From Diphasiastrum complanatum (taxonomy: Eukaryota > Streptophyta > Lycopodiopsida > Lycopodiales > Lycopodiaceae), in the NCBI GenBank assembly GCA_029204225.1, contig CM055113.1:28051873-28115872 (forward strand): DNA of 64,000 nt, given 5' to 3'. Below the pieces are notes generated by a model. That model was given only the letters and a program-made list of their open reading frames with translations, did no database searches and had not been told where the DNA came from. Positions 1 to 10,269 of this stretch are shown here, one piece after another (the stretch's first letter is position 1; the number at the start of each line of letters is the position of its first letter). A program made the translations under genes and the position numbers.

Positions 1-62
1 AACGTGTCTCTTATTGTGTTTTCCTATCCTCATCTTAGGGGTTTTCCCTAGTGGTCTTTACA
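1..62 (+). mobile_element. 3' end of an LTR (LTR retrotransposon), truncated by the window edge
   Basis: The sequence ends in CTTTACA and is followed after one base by a tRNA-iMet-type primer-binding site, so the left edge of the window lies inside a 5' LTR. Its start is outside the window. The superfamily cannot be told from this alone. Confidence 0.6.
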
Positions 63-63
63 T

Positions 64-75
64 TGGTATCAGAGC
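64..75 (+). other. Primer-binding site (tRNA-iMet) of the LTR element at the window start
   Basis: TGGTATCAGAGC matches the complement of the 3' end of plant initiator-Met tRNA, the usual minus-strand primer of plant copia elements. It lies one base after the LTR end. Confidence 0.7.
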
Positions 76-1415
76 AAGGCTAGGATGTGGTCTTGGATGG
101 GAAGGAGACAAGCTCTATACCAAATCAAAAGCACATGGATTTATTTCTTGGATTAGTGTGTAGAACTCTCAAGAAGAAAATCGAGTTTTGGATCCTCTAA
201 TTCTGAATTGAAGCATGTTGGCAAGAGGAGTGGTAGAGTGCACTTCCACCGAATTATTTTTTTGTTAATATTGCTTCTAATTAGTATGGATTCATCTCTG
301 ATTTTTTGAAACTTTGAGAGAACCCTTTTTGAGGTAGTATGATTTGTGTATACAAATCTGGTAGCTTGTTTCCCATATCAATGATGATTGATAACATGTA
401 GGACTGGTTTATATTTGTTGATAGATTGAGTATGTTCAATTTATCCTGGAAAACACACTATTAGAACTAAGATTTTGGGATTCTACTGTTTGCATGTTGA
501 GGATTCAGTTTTGAAGAAGTTAATCCTTCGGTACTACGTGCCAACTATAGACCCTTGTGAAACTGCTGTTATGTTTATATTCTTTAATGATATGCTACTG
601 AAAACAGAGACTAGTTTTAGACAAACATCCTAATGTGTGTGAGTAACTATTCCTAGAAAAATATTGATGTTGTAAATGATTGGAATAGGAACTTTGTGAT
701 GATTCTTAAGATGATGAGTAATTCTCAATCTATGAAAGAGTCAAGAATTTATATTAGTTAGTTGAAAATATGAATTTATTTACTCTAGTAGTTCTACTAC
801 TGATTGTGGTCTATAGATGCTTGTGTATGGTTTTCAGCCTAGACCTTCGGTTAATTGGGAGACAGACAAATCTATCGAGATTGAATGGTTGTTATTTTCT
901 GCATGAGATGCTAGGAATAGAGCACTTAACTCAAGAGAGTATGCAAGGTACTTGGAATTGAGTTAAAGTCATTTTATCTTTGTAGATCTCCTAGAGATTT
1001 TAGTAGAATGAATTGTTATACCTTAGGTTATTGGACATTGTAAGTGTATTTTTACCAAGAAGCATTTATGAGGATAGTCTTGGACTATAATTGTTTGTTT
1101 CTTTAAGTTTTGAACATTGATCTCCAATGTAAGGTGATAATTCACCTAGTGGTTCATGTAAAATGAATTTACATGAAGGTGACATTACTAGCTTGACCCA
1201 ATAGGAAAATTTATCGCTTAGTGTACTTTTGAAAGCAGATATAGTATTTTAGAGTAGAGATAAACAATTGGAAAATTGTTCCATCTCTAAGTACTTATTT
1301 GATAATTGAAGTCAAACCTTAGGTAATGATTTTCTGGGTAAATAGAGAAGTTAAAGAGTTGTTTTATAAACTTCTTGCCCGTTCTGAGGACATAACTCGT
1401 TTAAGGGGGGAAGAA
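76..1415 (+). mobile_element. Non-coding internal region of an LTR element (LARD-like)
   Basis: Between the primer-binding site and a purine-rich tract at 1403-1415 (AAGGGGGGAAGAA) there are about 1.3 kb with no recognisable gag, protease, integrase or reverse transcriptase. The longest open frames are about 60-70 codons and match nothing I know. A PBS and a polypurine tract framing a non-coding interior is the layout of large non-autonomous LTR derivatives. A strongly decayed autonomous element is the alternative. Confidence 0.4.
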
Positions 1416-1980
1416 TGTTATGTCCATGTCTTGTATATGGGATTCGGCATAATGCTAGACTTGGATATCCGTACGAGATTATTAGTTATGCCATGTCATT
1501 CCGGACCTGTGGAGCTTTTGCATGGTGATTGACAGCTTTTGTGCAAGAATGGGAAGTGAAATGATTTTGATAGGAATAGGGGGATCCTAGAGAGAATATT
1601 CTCTAGCTTTTGGAGAGTATTTACCTCGTAAGAAGTTGCCCATCTCCTCATTCTAATTTCATGTTGCCAAGAGCCAGGGTCCTCTCCTCTCTTGCATTCA
1701 ATCACCATGGCTCGGGGGTGAAGCGGGTAAGGATTTGACTATTCGTTTCATGTTGGTTGGGTGGTTTGGCTCCATAGGTGTCCTTTTGGTTGCATGCAAC
1801 AGGATCTAGGCAAACCTTCACTTGGCAATCCTTACATTTTTTTTTTAGTGTTTATACTTTACTCTACAAAATTGCCAAAAGAATTTCAGAACATGTCGGT
1901 CGGAAGGCAGAAGCTTGAATCTGGATTGCTACGTAGTGACATCTAAAAAAATTACATCAAAAACATAGGAAATGGTTCTA
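1416..1980 (+). mobile_element. Possible 3' LTR following the polypurine tract
   Basis: Directly after the purine tract the sequence begins TGTTATGTCC, a typical LTR start. The far end was not located: the LTR end seen at positions 1-62 does not recur in the following 600 bases, so this LTR is truncated or belongs to another element. The region also carries a GC-richer stretch near 1680-1730 without a supported gene. Confidence 0.3.
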
Positions 1981-2277
1981 ATATGCCCTCCCAATTTTCT
2001 CATATATGTTGTATACGTCTACCAATAGCATAAACATAGTTAGATACAATATACAAAATAAAACTAGGTGATTGATATACCAAGCTTTTCTTTAAATCGC
2101 GATTGAAAAATTATAAAACAAGAATTGCATTTTTTAAAAACCACTAAAAGATTTAAAAAACTCATTTTAATTTTCAAACTTGGGGAACTCTATTTGAATC
2201 TCCATTCACTCTAGTGAGAGAGTAATGGTAAGATTTAAGGGTCAAATACTAGTGAGAGGGTAGTGGGCTCTGTAAGA

Positions 2278-2405
2278 CCTAAGGGTGGGGATAATACCAT
2301 CTTGATCTAAGGGTGAGGATATATGATACCATCTTAAGGGTTGGGATATATGATACCATCTTAGAGGTGTGGGATATACCATCTTGATCTAAGGGTGAGG
2401 ATATC
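2278..2405 (+). repeat. Minisatellite, irregular units of about 30-45 bp
   Basis: The phrases ATACCATCTT and CTAAGGGTG.GGATAT recur four to five times in tandem. It sits about 250-380 bp upstream of the first WRKY open frame. No gene is seen in it. Confidence 0.7.
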
Positions 2406-2449
2406 TTGCAGAGATGACTACTGCACCATGATCGTGGTGCAAAATACGG

Positions 2450-2487
2450 CGCATCCCTCAAACTCACGCGCATCCCTCAAACTCACG
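2450..2487 (+). repeat. Tandem pair of 19-bp units
   Basis: CGCATCCCTCAAACTCACG occurs twice head to tail (2450-2468 and 2469-2487) with no mismatch. Confidence 0.85.
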
Positions 2488-2659
2488 TAAAAGTAAAAGT
2501 TTAGCAAATCTTCACAATAGCTTAGGACAAAGCAAAAATGCATACAATGGATTAGAACCTGGCTTCTTTGACCTTTAATTCAGTTGAAGTTTTCTTGCAG
2601 TTAGAGGCATCAAGTTGTGTGGGTTTCTGCAAAGGGTTTGAGTTCAGATACTAGATAAC

Positions 2660-4066
2660 ATGCTGCTAAAATGTGACGGCTTCAGTGGGCATTCAGCTGA
2701 ATTAGCGATAGTTAGACAGGTTATTGTGTTGGAGATTCTTAATGAACGCATGCAGCTCTGGTTTTTCAGAAAATCCTTTCCAAAAACGGTTCTGACACTG
2801 CCAGTCAGCATTACTGAGCGCGGTACTGATCTTCTTCCAGCTGATGGTTATGCATGGCGAAAATATGGACAGAAAGACATTCAGAATTCACGTCATCCAA
2901 GGTAGTTTCTATATGGATAACTGCTAGCACACGCTATAGCTTTATCATGCAGCAATAACGTTTGGGTTTTCAATCTGCTGTGTAATTGAGGACGTGATGA
3001 TTTCACAATTCAGTTTCATCACAGTAATCTGAAGCATGTGGAAATGTGCAGAAGCTATTACAGATGCACATATCGAAAAGAGCTCGGATGTCCTGCAACT
3101 AAGCACGTGCAGCGATTAGATGATGATCCTTCACTGCTATGCGTCACCTACAATGGTGTCCACACTTGCCACATGTCGATGCAGATGCAACAAATATGCT
3201 CAAGGTTACCACCGGATGTAGCTATGCCTCTCCCACAATGGCAGACGTCAACCTCTGAGGAAAACTCGTCCTTTATGGTGATTGATCGTGGGGGCCAGAG
3301 CCAGCCAGGAACATATGCTACATTTGTGACCAGCTCAGAAGGTTTTGAGGAACCACACATCACAGGCTCAAGAGATGGACCTTTCAACACTTCATGGAGG
3401 TATAATTCCCCTTCTGTCACGACACCTGCTGCTGCTCCCAAATTCGGAACTGATCCAATTTCCATTAGAGAATTTCAGCCTGTCAACCAGCTTCTTGATG
3501 AAACTCATCATCAGAGCAGGCCAAATGAGCAGTATTGTGCTTCTATTATGAAGCATCCGTCTTCTGCAAACCTGAGATCAGGTAGTGATGGCTATCGGGC
3601 TATTGCTGGATGGAACACTACTTTAGGGAATGAAACCACTACTCACACATCTCCAGAATATTCAACTCGTTATCATTTGGAAAGTAGATCAATGCAGGAG
3701 TTTTTAGCTCACGAAACAACGTCATGGTCTACAGATTCTTGTATAGAGCCCACACAGAGAGCAGTAAACGATTCTCAATCCAACTACCTGCAAAGAGGTA
3801 GCCTAAATGATCTCTGTGCAGCATTACCATCCCTAACGCAATCGATTTCTTTATCAGAGCGCAATTATTTTGTCAGGACAATCACAGAGTCACCAGTAGA
3901 ACTTTTGGAGATGCCTACGCGGGACAGAGAGTTTGCAATAGAAGATCAACATCATTCAAGCTCTTTCCAAACCCACTATACCCCAACTATAACTTCGGCT
4001 GGTGAAGAACAGCTATGCGAGGTAGAGGATCAGGCTGCATCATCTGTACTATATGATCGTAATTAG
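2660..4066 (+). CDS. WRKY transcription factor, group III (5' exon uncertain)
   Basis: This encodes a DNA-binding regulator that would act in the nucleus on W-box (TTGAC) promoters; group III members are plant stress and defence regulators. The WRKY domain is split by an intron at 2902-3051. The first part holds the invariant WRKYGQK, and the second completes a zinc finger of the form C-X7-C-X23-H-X-C, which defines group III. Splicing restores an Arg codon (AG|A), the classical phase-2 R-type WRKY intron. After the finger come about 290 residues rich in Ser and Thr, ending at the TAG at 4064. The frame before the domain is open from 2660, but an acceptor-like TTTTTCAG at 2762-2769 suggests that the domain exon starts at 2770 and that a first exon lies upstream. 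I could not recognise that exon, so the annotated start is provisional. An AATAAA lies at 4203. No stop or frameshift interrupts the two domain exons. Confidence 0.85.
2902..3051 (+). other. Intron within the WRKY domain
   Basis: This is a 150-nt GT-AG intron (GTAGTT...TGCAG) placed exactly after the Pro-Arg of the WRKY beta-sheet region, the position conserved in group III genes. Confidence 0.9.
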
Positions 4067-4214
4067 CATTAGCTACATTGCAATTATTGCATATTCTCGT
4101 GGGGATCCAACTGATGACTCCATAGCATCCTAGCGGTTTATGAATGATATAATTTTGGCTCACACATGAGTTTGATATGGTGAACTGCTTTTGCATTTTG
4201 GAAATAAATCTTGT

Positions 4215-4242
4215 CTTGCCTTAACAGGCAAGTTAAGGCAAG
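4215..4242 (+). other. Perfect 11-bp hairpin downstream of the WRKY gene
   Basis: CTTGCCTTAAC and its reverse complement are separated by 6 nt. It lies about 150 bp past the WRKY stop codon and a few bases after AATAAA, so it may sit in the 3' UTR or just beyond. A function is not shown. Confidence 0.6.
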
Positions 4243-4560
4243 AGATTGTTGGGAAAAGCAGGAAAGTCGGCAAAGCATAGGAATGAAATCACTAGCATTT
4301 TTCAAAAATAGATATCTTCAAAATTTTGAAGATTTTTTATATATACATATAAACCTTTTTATGAGGAGTCTTCCTTAGAAAATCTTTTCAAAATCTATAT
4401 CTTAAAAGTTTTGACAATTTTTTTGATAAACTTTTTTATGAGCAATAGTCCTTAGAAAATCAACAAGCTTTATATAGGTTTTTTGACTATAACTTAAAAA
4501 AGGTTTCGTGAATTCAAATGCGGTTGATTTTTCTTGTGAGAGAGATTAGATATTTTAACT

Positions 4561-4562
<2 letters not shown>

Positions 4563-4613
<51 letters not shown>
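4563..4613 (+). repeat. (CT)n microsatellite, about 50 bp
   Basis: Uninterrupted TC dinucleotides. Open frames across it (poly Arg-Glu or Leu-Ser) are artefacts. Confidence 0.97.
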
Positions 4614-4616
<3 letters not shown>

Positions 4617-4917
4617 CAACATGGCCTTTTCGGAAGGCAAAATTTTTGGGCCTACATCTAAGGCAGGGGTATTGTAATTATTATTTTTTATATTTTGACA
4701 TGTCAAAATTTGGTTAGGTTAATGTTTTGCCTTTTCTTAATGCTTAGAAAAATCAACTTCCGTATAAAATTGGATTTTCTCTCTGAAAAGTAGCTGCATT
4801 TTCTCTCTCACGACAATTATTACTCTCTCCCTCAAAAGTATTGCCATTCTCTTTCTCTCGCATGGAGTCTCGCAAAGACTTCATCAAAATGAGTTCTATT
4901 CTCTCTCAAAACTATGG

Positions 4918-4920
<3 letters not shown>

Positions 4921-5001
<81 letters not shown>
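4921..5001 (+). repeat. (CT)n microsatellite, about 81 bp
   Basis: A pure CT tract preceded by several short CTCTCT stretches from 4780 on. It may be an expanded pyrimidine-rich tract. No gene seen. Confidence 0.97.
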
Positions 5002-5004
<3 letters not shown>

Positions 5005-5136
5005 AACACACTAAAACAATTCAGTTCCACTTCCGTAAAATCAACCTTCACATTTTTACAAAGAAAAAACGGACTAGCCTCACAGAACGTAATCTGTGGG
5101 GCAAATTTTTTTATGACAATTTTTTTTTAAAAGTCG

Positions 5137-5179
5137 GAAGGTGCACGTAAAAAAATTTACTCTTTTTACACGCACCTTC
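5137..5179 (+). repeat. Inverted repeat, 17-bp arms with two mismatches
   Basis: GAAGGTGCACGTAAAAA pairs with TTTTTACACGCACCTTC. A third, direct copy (GAAGGTGCATGTAAAAA) follows at about 5186. It could be part of a small decayed foldback element. Confidence 0.6.
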
Positions 5180-5336
5180 TGCCCGGAAGGTGCATGTAAA
5201 AAAAATTTACCTAAAAAAAAATGTAAAAACCAAATTCACGCAAGGGAAGGGCCGACTCCTCAGCCCTTCCACCCTTGGAAGGTTGATGCGCCCTCGAGCA
5301 CACCTTCCCAGGCGGATGGGCCTCAGAGTTAGACCT

Positions 5337-5352
5337 CCCCCCCCCCCCCCCT
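5337..5352 (+). repeat. Poly-C tract, 16 bp
   Basis: Homopolymer run; length in the assembly may be unreliable. Confidence 0.95.
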
Positions 5353-6323
5353 TTCTCTCCGTGTGTTGTAAAATGTCGCAAAGACTTTACAACATGAATA
5401 GAATCAACCTGATTATTCAGGTTACAACCAAAATAGAAGCACTTACATTGATCAAGTTTGAAGTTCATCTATACTGGACGTTGTATTAAGGTTTTCTCAT
5501 GGTTTCAACATTGTTTTTGTCTTGGCATTTTCAGCTTAGTTTGCATATTCGTTCCGACAAAGTGAAGGTCTAGACTCAATGATTGTTTTTTTTTTTTGAG
5601 TTCTTAAATTTTAAAGTGTATGTTTCATGTATCAAATATATGATTTCTAACAAATTGATAGTTTAAAAATTATCTTTACTTATTTTGAGTACCATACATA
5701 AACCCCGCCTTTGGCAACGGTAAGATGATTTGTTAGTGTATATTGCTTTTGTTGCTTTGATTCCTTGTGTATTGAGCACATTTCCACATGTCGATTATGC
5801 AATGCATAAATGTGCTAGGCCAATGTTTGCTTCAAACTGGAAAGAATAGAGATGGGTGCTTCCTTAGATGGTCGTGGCACTCAAACATCCATGAATTTGT
5901 GGCAAAGGTAGACAAGCAATCTGAGAGCAATACTCACTGCTATTTAAATATTTTATTTCATGATGTCAACATAAACGAAGGCAATTTACCTTGCCTAGCA
6001 CAAAGTCAAATCATAATCCCCACGAGAGAAGAAGCTTGTTTCTTCTTTGGGACCCATCAAACATGTTGTTGCGACCTTTGATCCCAAGCACACTTCTTCA
6101 CCACTCCTCTTGTCTCTTTTGACCATTAGTTTTTTGGTGTCTTATTCGTAAAGGAATACTTCAGCCTACACAAGCTCATCCCACCAGACTAACTTTGATG
6201 CTCAATTATTCAAACAAAGCTATTATATCCTACTTCTTAGCCCTAGCCCATTGACTTCTTACCTGCTACTCTTGTTGTGACATGTAATATCTATGTCTAA
6301 AGCAAGATATATTATGTAATAAC
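5353..6323. other. Stretch without a recognisable gene
   Basis: AT-rich. The longest open frame (5788-6081, plus strand, 97 codons) has no motif I recognise and no clear splice or promoter context, so it is not called as a gene. Confidence 0.5.
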
Positions 6324-6720
6324 CACTACAACATTTTGGATGTTTACCGACCCTATTACCAAGGCTTTTATGAAGAATTTTTTTGTTCTGAAAAAAAGGA
6401 TGACAACCCTCGATATACACCATGGAGTATGCCTCGGAAGGAGATCCTCGATAATTACCTCGGTAATCGAGGCTTCTTCGTCTCTTTTTTGCTTTGTTTA
6501 TAGCATGTATAAACTGAGGGATATACTGAGGGACCTCAATATTTTCCTCCCAAAAAGCCATTAGTTAAATTACATTTCCGAGGGATATATCAAGGGATTT
6601 ATACCTTGGTATATTCCTTTCAAAATGGCACCCTATTCCGAGGATTATTCCAAGGGATGAAAAATCGCAAAAAAAAAATTAGGGTAGAATGGAGCCAGTT
6701 TACTGGTTCCATTCTACCCT
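6324..6720 (+). mobile_element. CACTA-type transposon terminal and subterminal region
   Basis: It starts CACTACAACA, the terminal motif of En/Spm (CACTA) elements, and is followed by many short CCTCGGTA, CCGAGG and CCAAGG motifs in both orientations, as in CACTA subterminal regions where transposase binds. A second CACTA-type end with similar following sequence is at 9842. It closes with a hairpin at 6681-6720 (18-bp arms, one mismatch, 4-nt loop). The opposite end of this element was not found. Confidence 0.5.
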
Positions 6721-6956
6721 AAAAATGGACTCCATCCGACCCCAAGAGTCTTTTGCACCACCTCTTATGAAGTTGGTACGCAAAATCATTTGTTCATGAT
6801 TGTTAATGAACATATTTTCAAATATTTGAGTTACATTTTACGCGCTTGAAAATTGATGAAGGAGACTTATCTTAAAACAATACATAGTCACACATAAATA
6901 TTCCAGGTACAGAGATATGTTACAAATTGGATTATTGAAACCAGATATGTTACCTA

Positions 6957-7230
6957 AGTAGATCCAGTTGAGTCATCCTCGTCCTGGTCATTGACGTCGC
7001 GATCGGACTCATGTGACTGTGATGCATGATTGGGACTACGATACCTGCATCTAATGAAGATGAGTTAGTTATTTGAGAAATGTGATGAGAGTGAAATTCA
7101 GGCCACATGAATGTAGTGAAGTTAAAATATATCTTGAAGCCATATATACCTCCACTGATTCCAACCCATTATCAACATATTCATCAATAAAAGTAGAGAT
7201 TTATTTCTAAAATGTGTAAATTTATTTTCA
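6957..7230 (-). pseudogene. Decayed spliced gene with acidic C-terminus, related to the 15.6-kb locus
   Basis: On the minus strand, a segment at 7230-7150 reads as a peptide alignable to the plus-strand frame at 15.67-15.73 kb (shared FIDE.VDNG.ESVE), with two in-frame stops. It is followed by a donor-like GTATAT and, about 100 nt on, an acceptor (GATGCAG at about 7048). The last exon then gives a Ser/His/Asp-rich tail ending DQDEDDSTGST and a stop at 6957-6959. The splice phase could not be fixed. The protein is unidentified; an acidic tail is common in nuclear and virus-like proteins. Because its relative at 15.6 kb lies beside the virus-like cluster, I infer the same family. Its place next to a CACTA end makes a CACTA accessory gene the alternative. 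Confidence 0.4.
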
Positions 7231-7319
7231 TAAATCCTACTATAGAAAACGTGCATCTACAACAAAAATAGGAGACAAACATTTATGTAAAAATTTATGA
7301 GCAGAAGTATACAATCTAC

Positions 7320-7512
7320 CATCTATGTGTTGGTAATAATCTAGCATTGTTCAAGCACAACTTACTAATGTTTATCATAAATCTGTTTCTGAAATGTAAA
7401 AATCTATAAGCAGATGTCGGAACAGACCTCGGAATAAGAGATGGTATACTGCATTAAACAGATCCATATATTCTGAGGTCTGTTCCGACCTCCACTGATT
7501 CCCACCCAAGCT
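7320..7512 (-). repeat. Inverted copy of the 15.72-15.91 kb segment
   Basis: Read on the minus strand it matches 15720-15908 of the plus strand nearly continuously: GGGTGGGAATCAGTGGAGGT, the AACAGACCT.GGAATAT hairpin, then the segment ending CAATGCTAGATTATTAC. Several substitutions separate the two. It places related sequence about 8 kb apart in inverted orientation. Confidence 0.8.
7417..7488 (+). other. Long hairpin, 20-bp arms with one mismatch
   Basis: TCGGAACAGACCTCGGAATA (7417-7436) pairs with 7469-7488 across a 32-nt loop. The same hairpin, more decayed, is present in the copy at 15745-15832, so it existed before the two copies separated. Confidence 0.75.
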
Positions 7513-7760
7513 GATAGATCTGTTGTTACAGCTTTTACTCCCTGTCCTAGTTGTTTATTGTTTTTACTTATAGATGTATTTCTTGTAAATACAAAAATGG
7601 CTAAGTCATCGGCCTATGGTGACCTTTGTAACAAAAATGTAAATCAAAACTGTTAATGATGCTTTTGAGCCTCAGAGTTGCATGTTGCTTGGGTATAGGG
7701 TACTGGGTCATTAATTTGGAGTCGTTGGACTGACCTCCTAAAAAGTAGGAGAGTTGACTA

Positions 7761-7905
7761 GTCAACATGACACATGTCATATGCTCACTAGGACACTTGG
7801 TCCAATGAATGAGTGACACATGTCAGGGTTGATTGGTCAAACATGACATGTGTCACATGCTCACTGGGACACTTGGTCCAATGGATGAGTGACACATGGC
7901 AGCCT
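7761..7905 (+). repeat. Tandem duplication, unit about 75 bp
   Basis: The block holding ACATGAC..., GCTCACT.GGACACTTGGTCC and GAGTGACACATG occurs twice, at about 7761-7835 and 7836-7905. Confidence 0.8.
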
Positions 7906-8344
7906 ACTCACTTGCCTATGTATTAGGATACTGCCAAGTGGCAAGTGTCGACTATGCATGGAGTTGGCCATGTGTCGAGATTTAGGAAGGGTCAAGGTTA
8001 AGGGTTGCTTGAGGATTGTGTATAAGTGAGCCTAGAGAGAGGCATTCTAGATCATAATCTATGCAGCAAAGGCAAGTGTCGACTGTGCATGGAGTTGGCC
8101 ATGTGTCAAAATTTAGGAAAAGTCAAGGTTAAGGGGTGCTTGAGGATTGTGTATAAGTGAGCCTAGAGAGAGGCATCCTGGATCATAATCTATGCAGCAA
8201 AGGTTGGGAGGAGATGACGCAGCCAGCTCCACTGTGTTTGTGTTTGATGTTATGTGCTTGCAGAGAATCAGAAAGGCTGGAAATTTGTGGCGATCAGTGC
8301 ATGTTTGGATGGGCGTCAGTTGGAAGATCAAGGAGAGCCTGACA
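7821..8344 (+). mobile_element. Candidate 5' LTR of the copia element at 8.3 kb
   Basis: It begins TGTCAGGG and ends GCCTGACA, giving matching short terminal inverted repeats. It is followed after two bases by a primer-binding site. The LTR includes the 131-bp tandem duplication at 7940-8201. The start is tentative, and no 3' partner with this sequence is in the window. Confidence 0.5.
7940..8201 (+). repeat. Tandem duplication, two 131-bp units
   Basis: The unit starting GGCAAGTGTCGACT and ending ATCTATGCAGCAAA is present at 7940-8070 and 8071-8201 with few differences. Confidence 0.9.
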
Positions 8345-8346
8345 TT

Positions 8347-8358
8347 TGGTATCAGAGC
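8347..8358 (+). other. Primer-binding site (tRNA-iMet)
   Basis: TGGTATCAGAGC, two bases after the LTR end at 8344. It marks the 5' start of the internal region of the copia relic that follows. Confidence 0.8.
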
Positions 8359-8672
8359 GAGGCTTACATTCGGTAGAGAGGTGTAAAAATTTCAGCAACA
8401 GTGTAGGAGGACCATCGATGATCAGTGGCAACGGAAGGGCAAAAAAATTTGATGAATTTGGAAGCTAGAAACTAGGGCAGGTCCATCACTGAGGGACAAT
8501 TAGAAGTTTGTCAATTTCTGAGCCGAAAATGGGCGCAAACAATTGTCAGATTTCTATTTTTAGAAAGTTTGCATGGTAGTTGTCCATTTTTAAAGAGAAT
8601 GGTAGGTAATTATGGTAGGAAATAGAATATGGCTCTGAACATGTGAGTTCAGAGGCTATAAAGTTGTGACAC

Positions 8673-8933
8673 GTGTCCGCTATTAGCCCTCAAGAGGAGG
8701 CACAAGCATTTCCTATGGAGAATGCTTTTTTGAACAATAGTAGTGCTAAGAAAAAAGATTTTTTCTCTGAATCAAGCTTTGCTTTGAAAGCAAAAGAAAG
8801 GAAAGAATTCTTTTGTCACTATTGCAAAGATCCTGGTCATTTTGCCAAAGAACTGTCCCAAAAATTTTACATATTGCAGGAGGACAACTATAAATGTTGG
8901 AGTTCCAAATGCTCATATTGGATGAAGGCTTAG
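8673..8933 (+). pseudogene. Copia gag remnant with a broken zinc knuckle
   Basis: The frame contains CHYCKDPGHFAKE, which is the retroviral CCHC knuckle with the last Cys lost (frame reads Leu at that place). The knuckle normally binds element RNA in the virus-like particle. The N-terminal gag part expected between the PBS (8347) and here is not readable. Frame ends at a stop at 8931. Confidence 0.6.
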
Positions 8934-9255
8934 AGGAGGAAACTAGAAAATCAACTATTGTTGTTCCTATTAGCTGGAATGAAGTAGAACAAGATGAGTC
9001 ATGGTGAATGGATTCATACCGATCTATAATAGAATCAGTTTAAATGTTCTAGGCATAGGATCAATTATCTTGAAATTGGAAAATGATGAACATGAAATTT
9101 TTATGAAGTATTGTATGTTCCAAGATTAGCCAAAAACTTTCTCTAAGTAAGCTTATAAATTTTTGAATTTCAGTGGTATTTCATTCAAAGGAGTGTCTTC
9201 TAAAGAGAAATGACTACTAAAGTCCAATGAGACTGAGCATGGAACTTGCAAGGCT

Positions 9256-9840
9256 ATGTCCAATAGTGGAAAAGACAATGTATCGCATTATAGGTATGGA
9301 CACTTGGGGACCCAATGGCTGAAGATGTTGTGTAAAAAGCAAATGGTTGAAGGCTTTGATTATCAAGAAGGAGGCCTACCAATTGTCTGTAAGAGCTCTG
9401 TTGTAGGCAAACAACAAAAATCCTTTTTCAAAGGTTCATGCAACACGTTCTCAAGAGGCACTAGATCTTATACACACATATTTGTGTGGGCCAATGAGGA
9501 AACTATTGGTCTTTGTGGCTGATTGGTCATAGAAACATATTGTCTATTTTCTGATAAATAAGGGAGGAGCTCTTGAGTTCAAAATCTTTAATGCTCTAGT
9601 TGAGAAATAGCAAGGGAAGGCAACCAAATGACTACATTTCGACAAATTAAATCCATCATGCTTAGTGATTTTTGTGTAGCATGAGATGGCATCCACGAAG
9701 AATTTACAAACCACAACAAAATGGTATCACAGAATGGCAAAACCACACCATTGTAGGAATGGCAAGGTATGTGCTTCATAGCATAGATATTTTCACGTCC
9801 CATGTAAAATGGGACAAACTTAATCCAAAAGGGATGAGAT
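9256..9840 (+). pseudogene. Copia pre-integrase and integrase fragments
   Basis: At 9256-9420 the frame resembles the GAG-pre-integrase zinc-binding region (H.RYGHLG...LK.L.KKQMV.G). At 9690-9780 a second frame resembles the integrase core end (PQQNG.TE..NHTIV.MARY.L, where E is the third catalytic acid). Stops and frame changes separate them and the first two catalytic Asp residues are not readable. Integrase would insert the cDNA into the host chromosome. The frame is cut at 9841 by CACTA-like sequence. Confidence 0.65.
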
Positions 9841-9841
9841 G

Positions 9842-10262
9842 CACTACAACAAGACGGGCGATTACCAATGTTTTTTTGAGCATTTCTTTGAAAGATAGTT
9901 TTTAAAATGAGTCGCGGGGGGTTGGCGGAATGCTCAAGCCTCGGGTCCGGTGTTTGGCCTCGGTATAAGCTTACCAAATTTGAGCTTGTTTTTGAAACAT
10001 TTACAGAGAGGGATATAAAGAGAGTTATAAATTTAGTAAGGGCCTCGGAACATACATCGGAAAACTGAAGCTAATTTAAGAGGTATACCAAGGCTGACCT
10101 TGGTATAAGCCTACCAAATTTGAACTTGTTTTTGAGACATTTATAGAGAGGGTTATAAAGAGGGTCCATGTGGCCAGAGGCATTCCAAGACACTCTGCTA
10201 ACTCAGGGTAATACCGAGACTGATGAAAAAAAAGGCCCCTCGGTATAAACCACGGTATAAAA
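9842..10262 (+). mobile_element. CACTA-like terminal fragment within the copia relic
   Basis: It begins CACTACAACAAGA directly where the integrase frame stops, and is dense in CTCGGTATAAG and ACCAAG motifs. A unit of about 70-85 bp (TACCAAATTTGA.CTTGTTTTTGA...) occurs twice (from about 9967 and about 10106). Copia coding sequence resumes at about 10270, but well inside the reverse transcriptase, so the piece replaces rather than simply interrupts pol. No matching GTAGTG end was found. Confidence 0.5.
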
Positions 10263-10269
10263 CAGAATA

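Noticed and set aside
4215-4242. MicroRNA precursor or bacterial-type terminator
   Set aside because: An 11-bp stem is too short for a plant miRNA precursor, and the context is eukaryotic.
4494-4706. Open frames of poly Arg-Glu or Leu-Ser across CT repeats (also at 36070-36426 and 44692-45176)
   Set aside because: They are translations of simple repeats; both strands are open because CT/GA repeats contain no stops.
5788-6081. 97-codon open frame as a gene
   Set aside because: No recognisable motif and no supporting context; could be chance.
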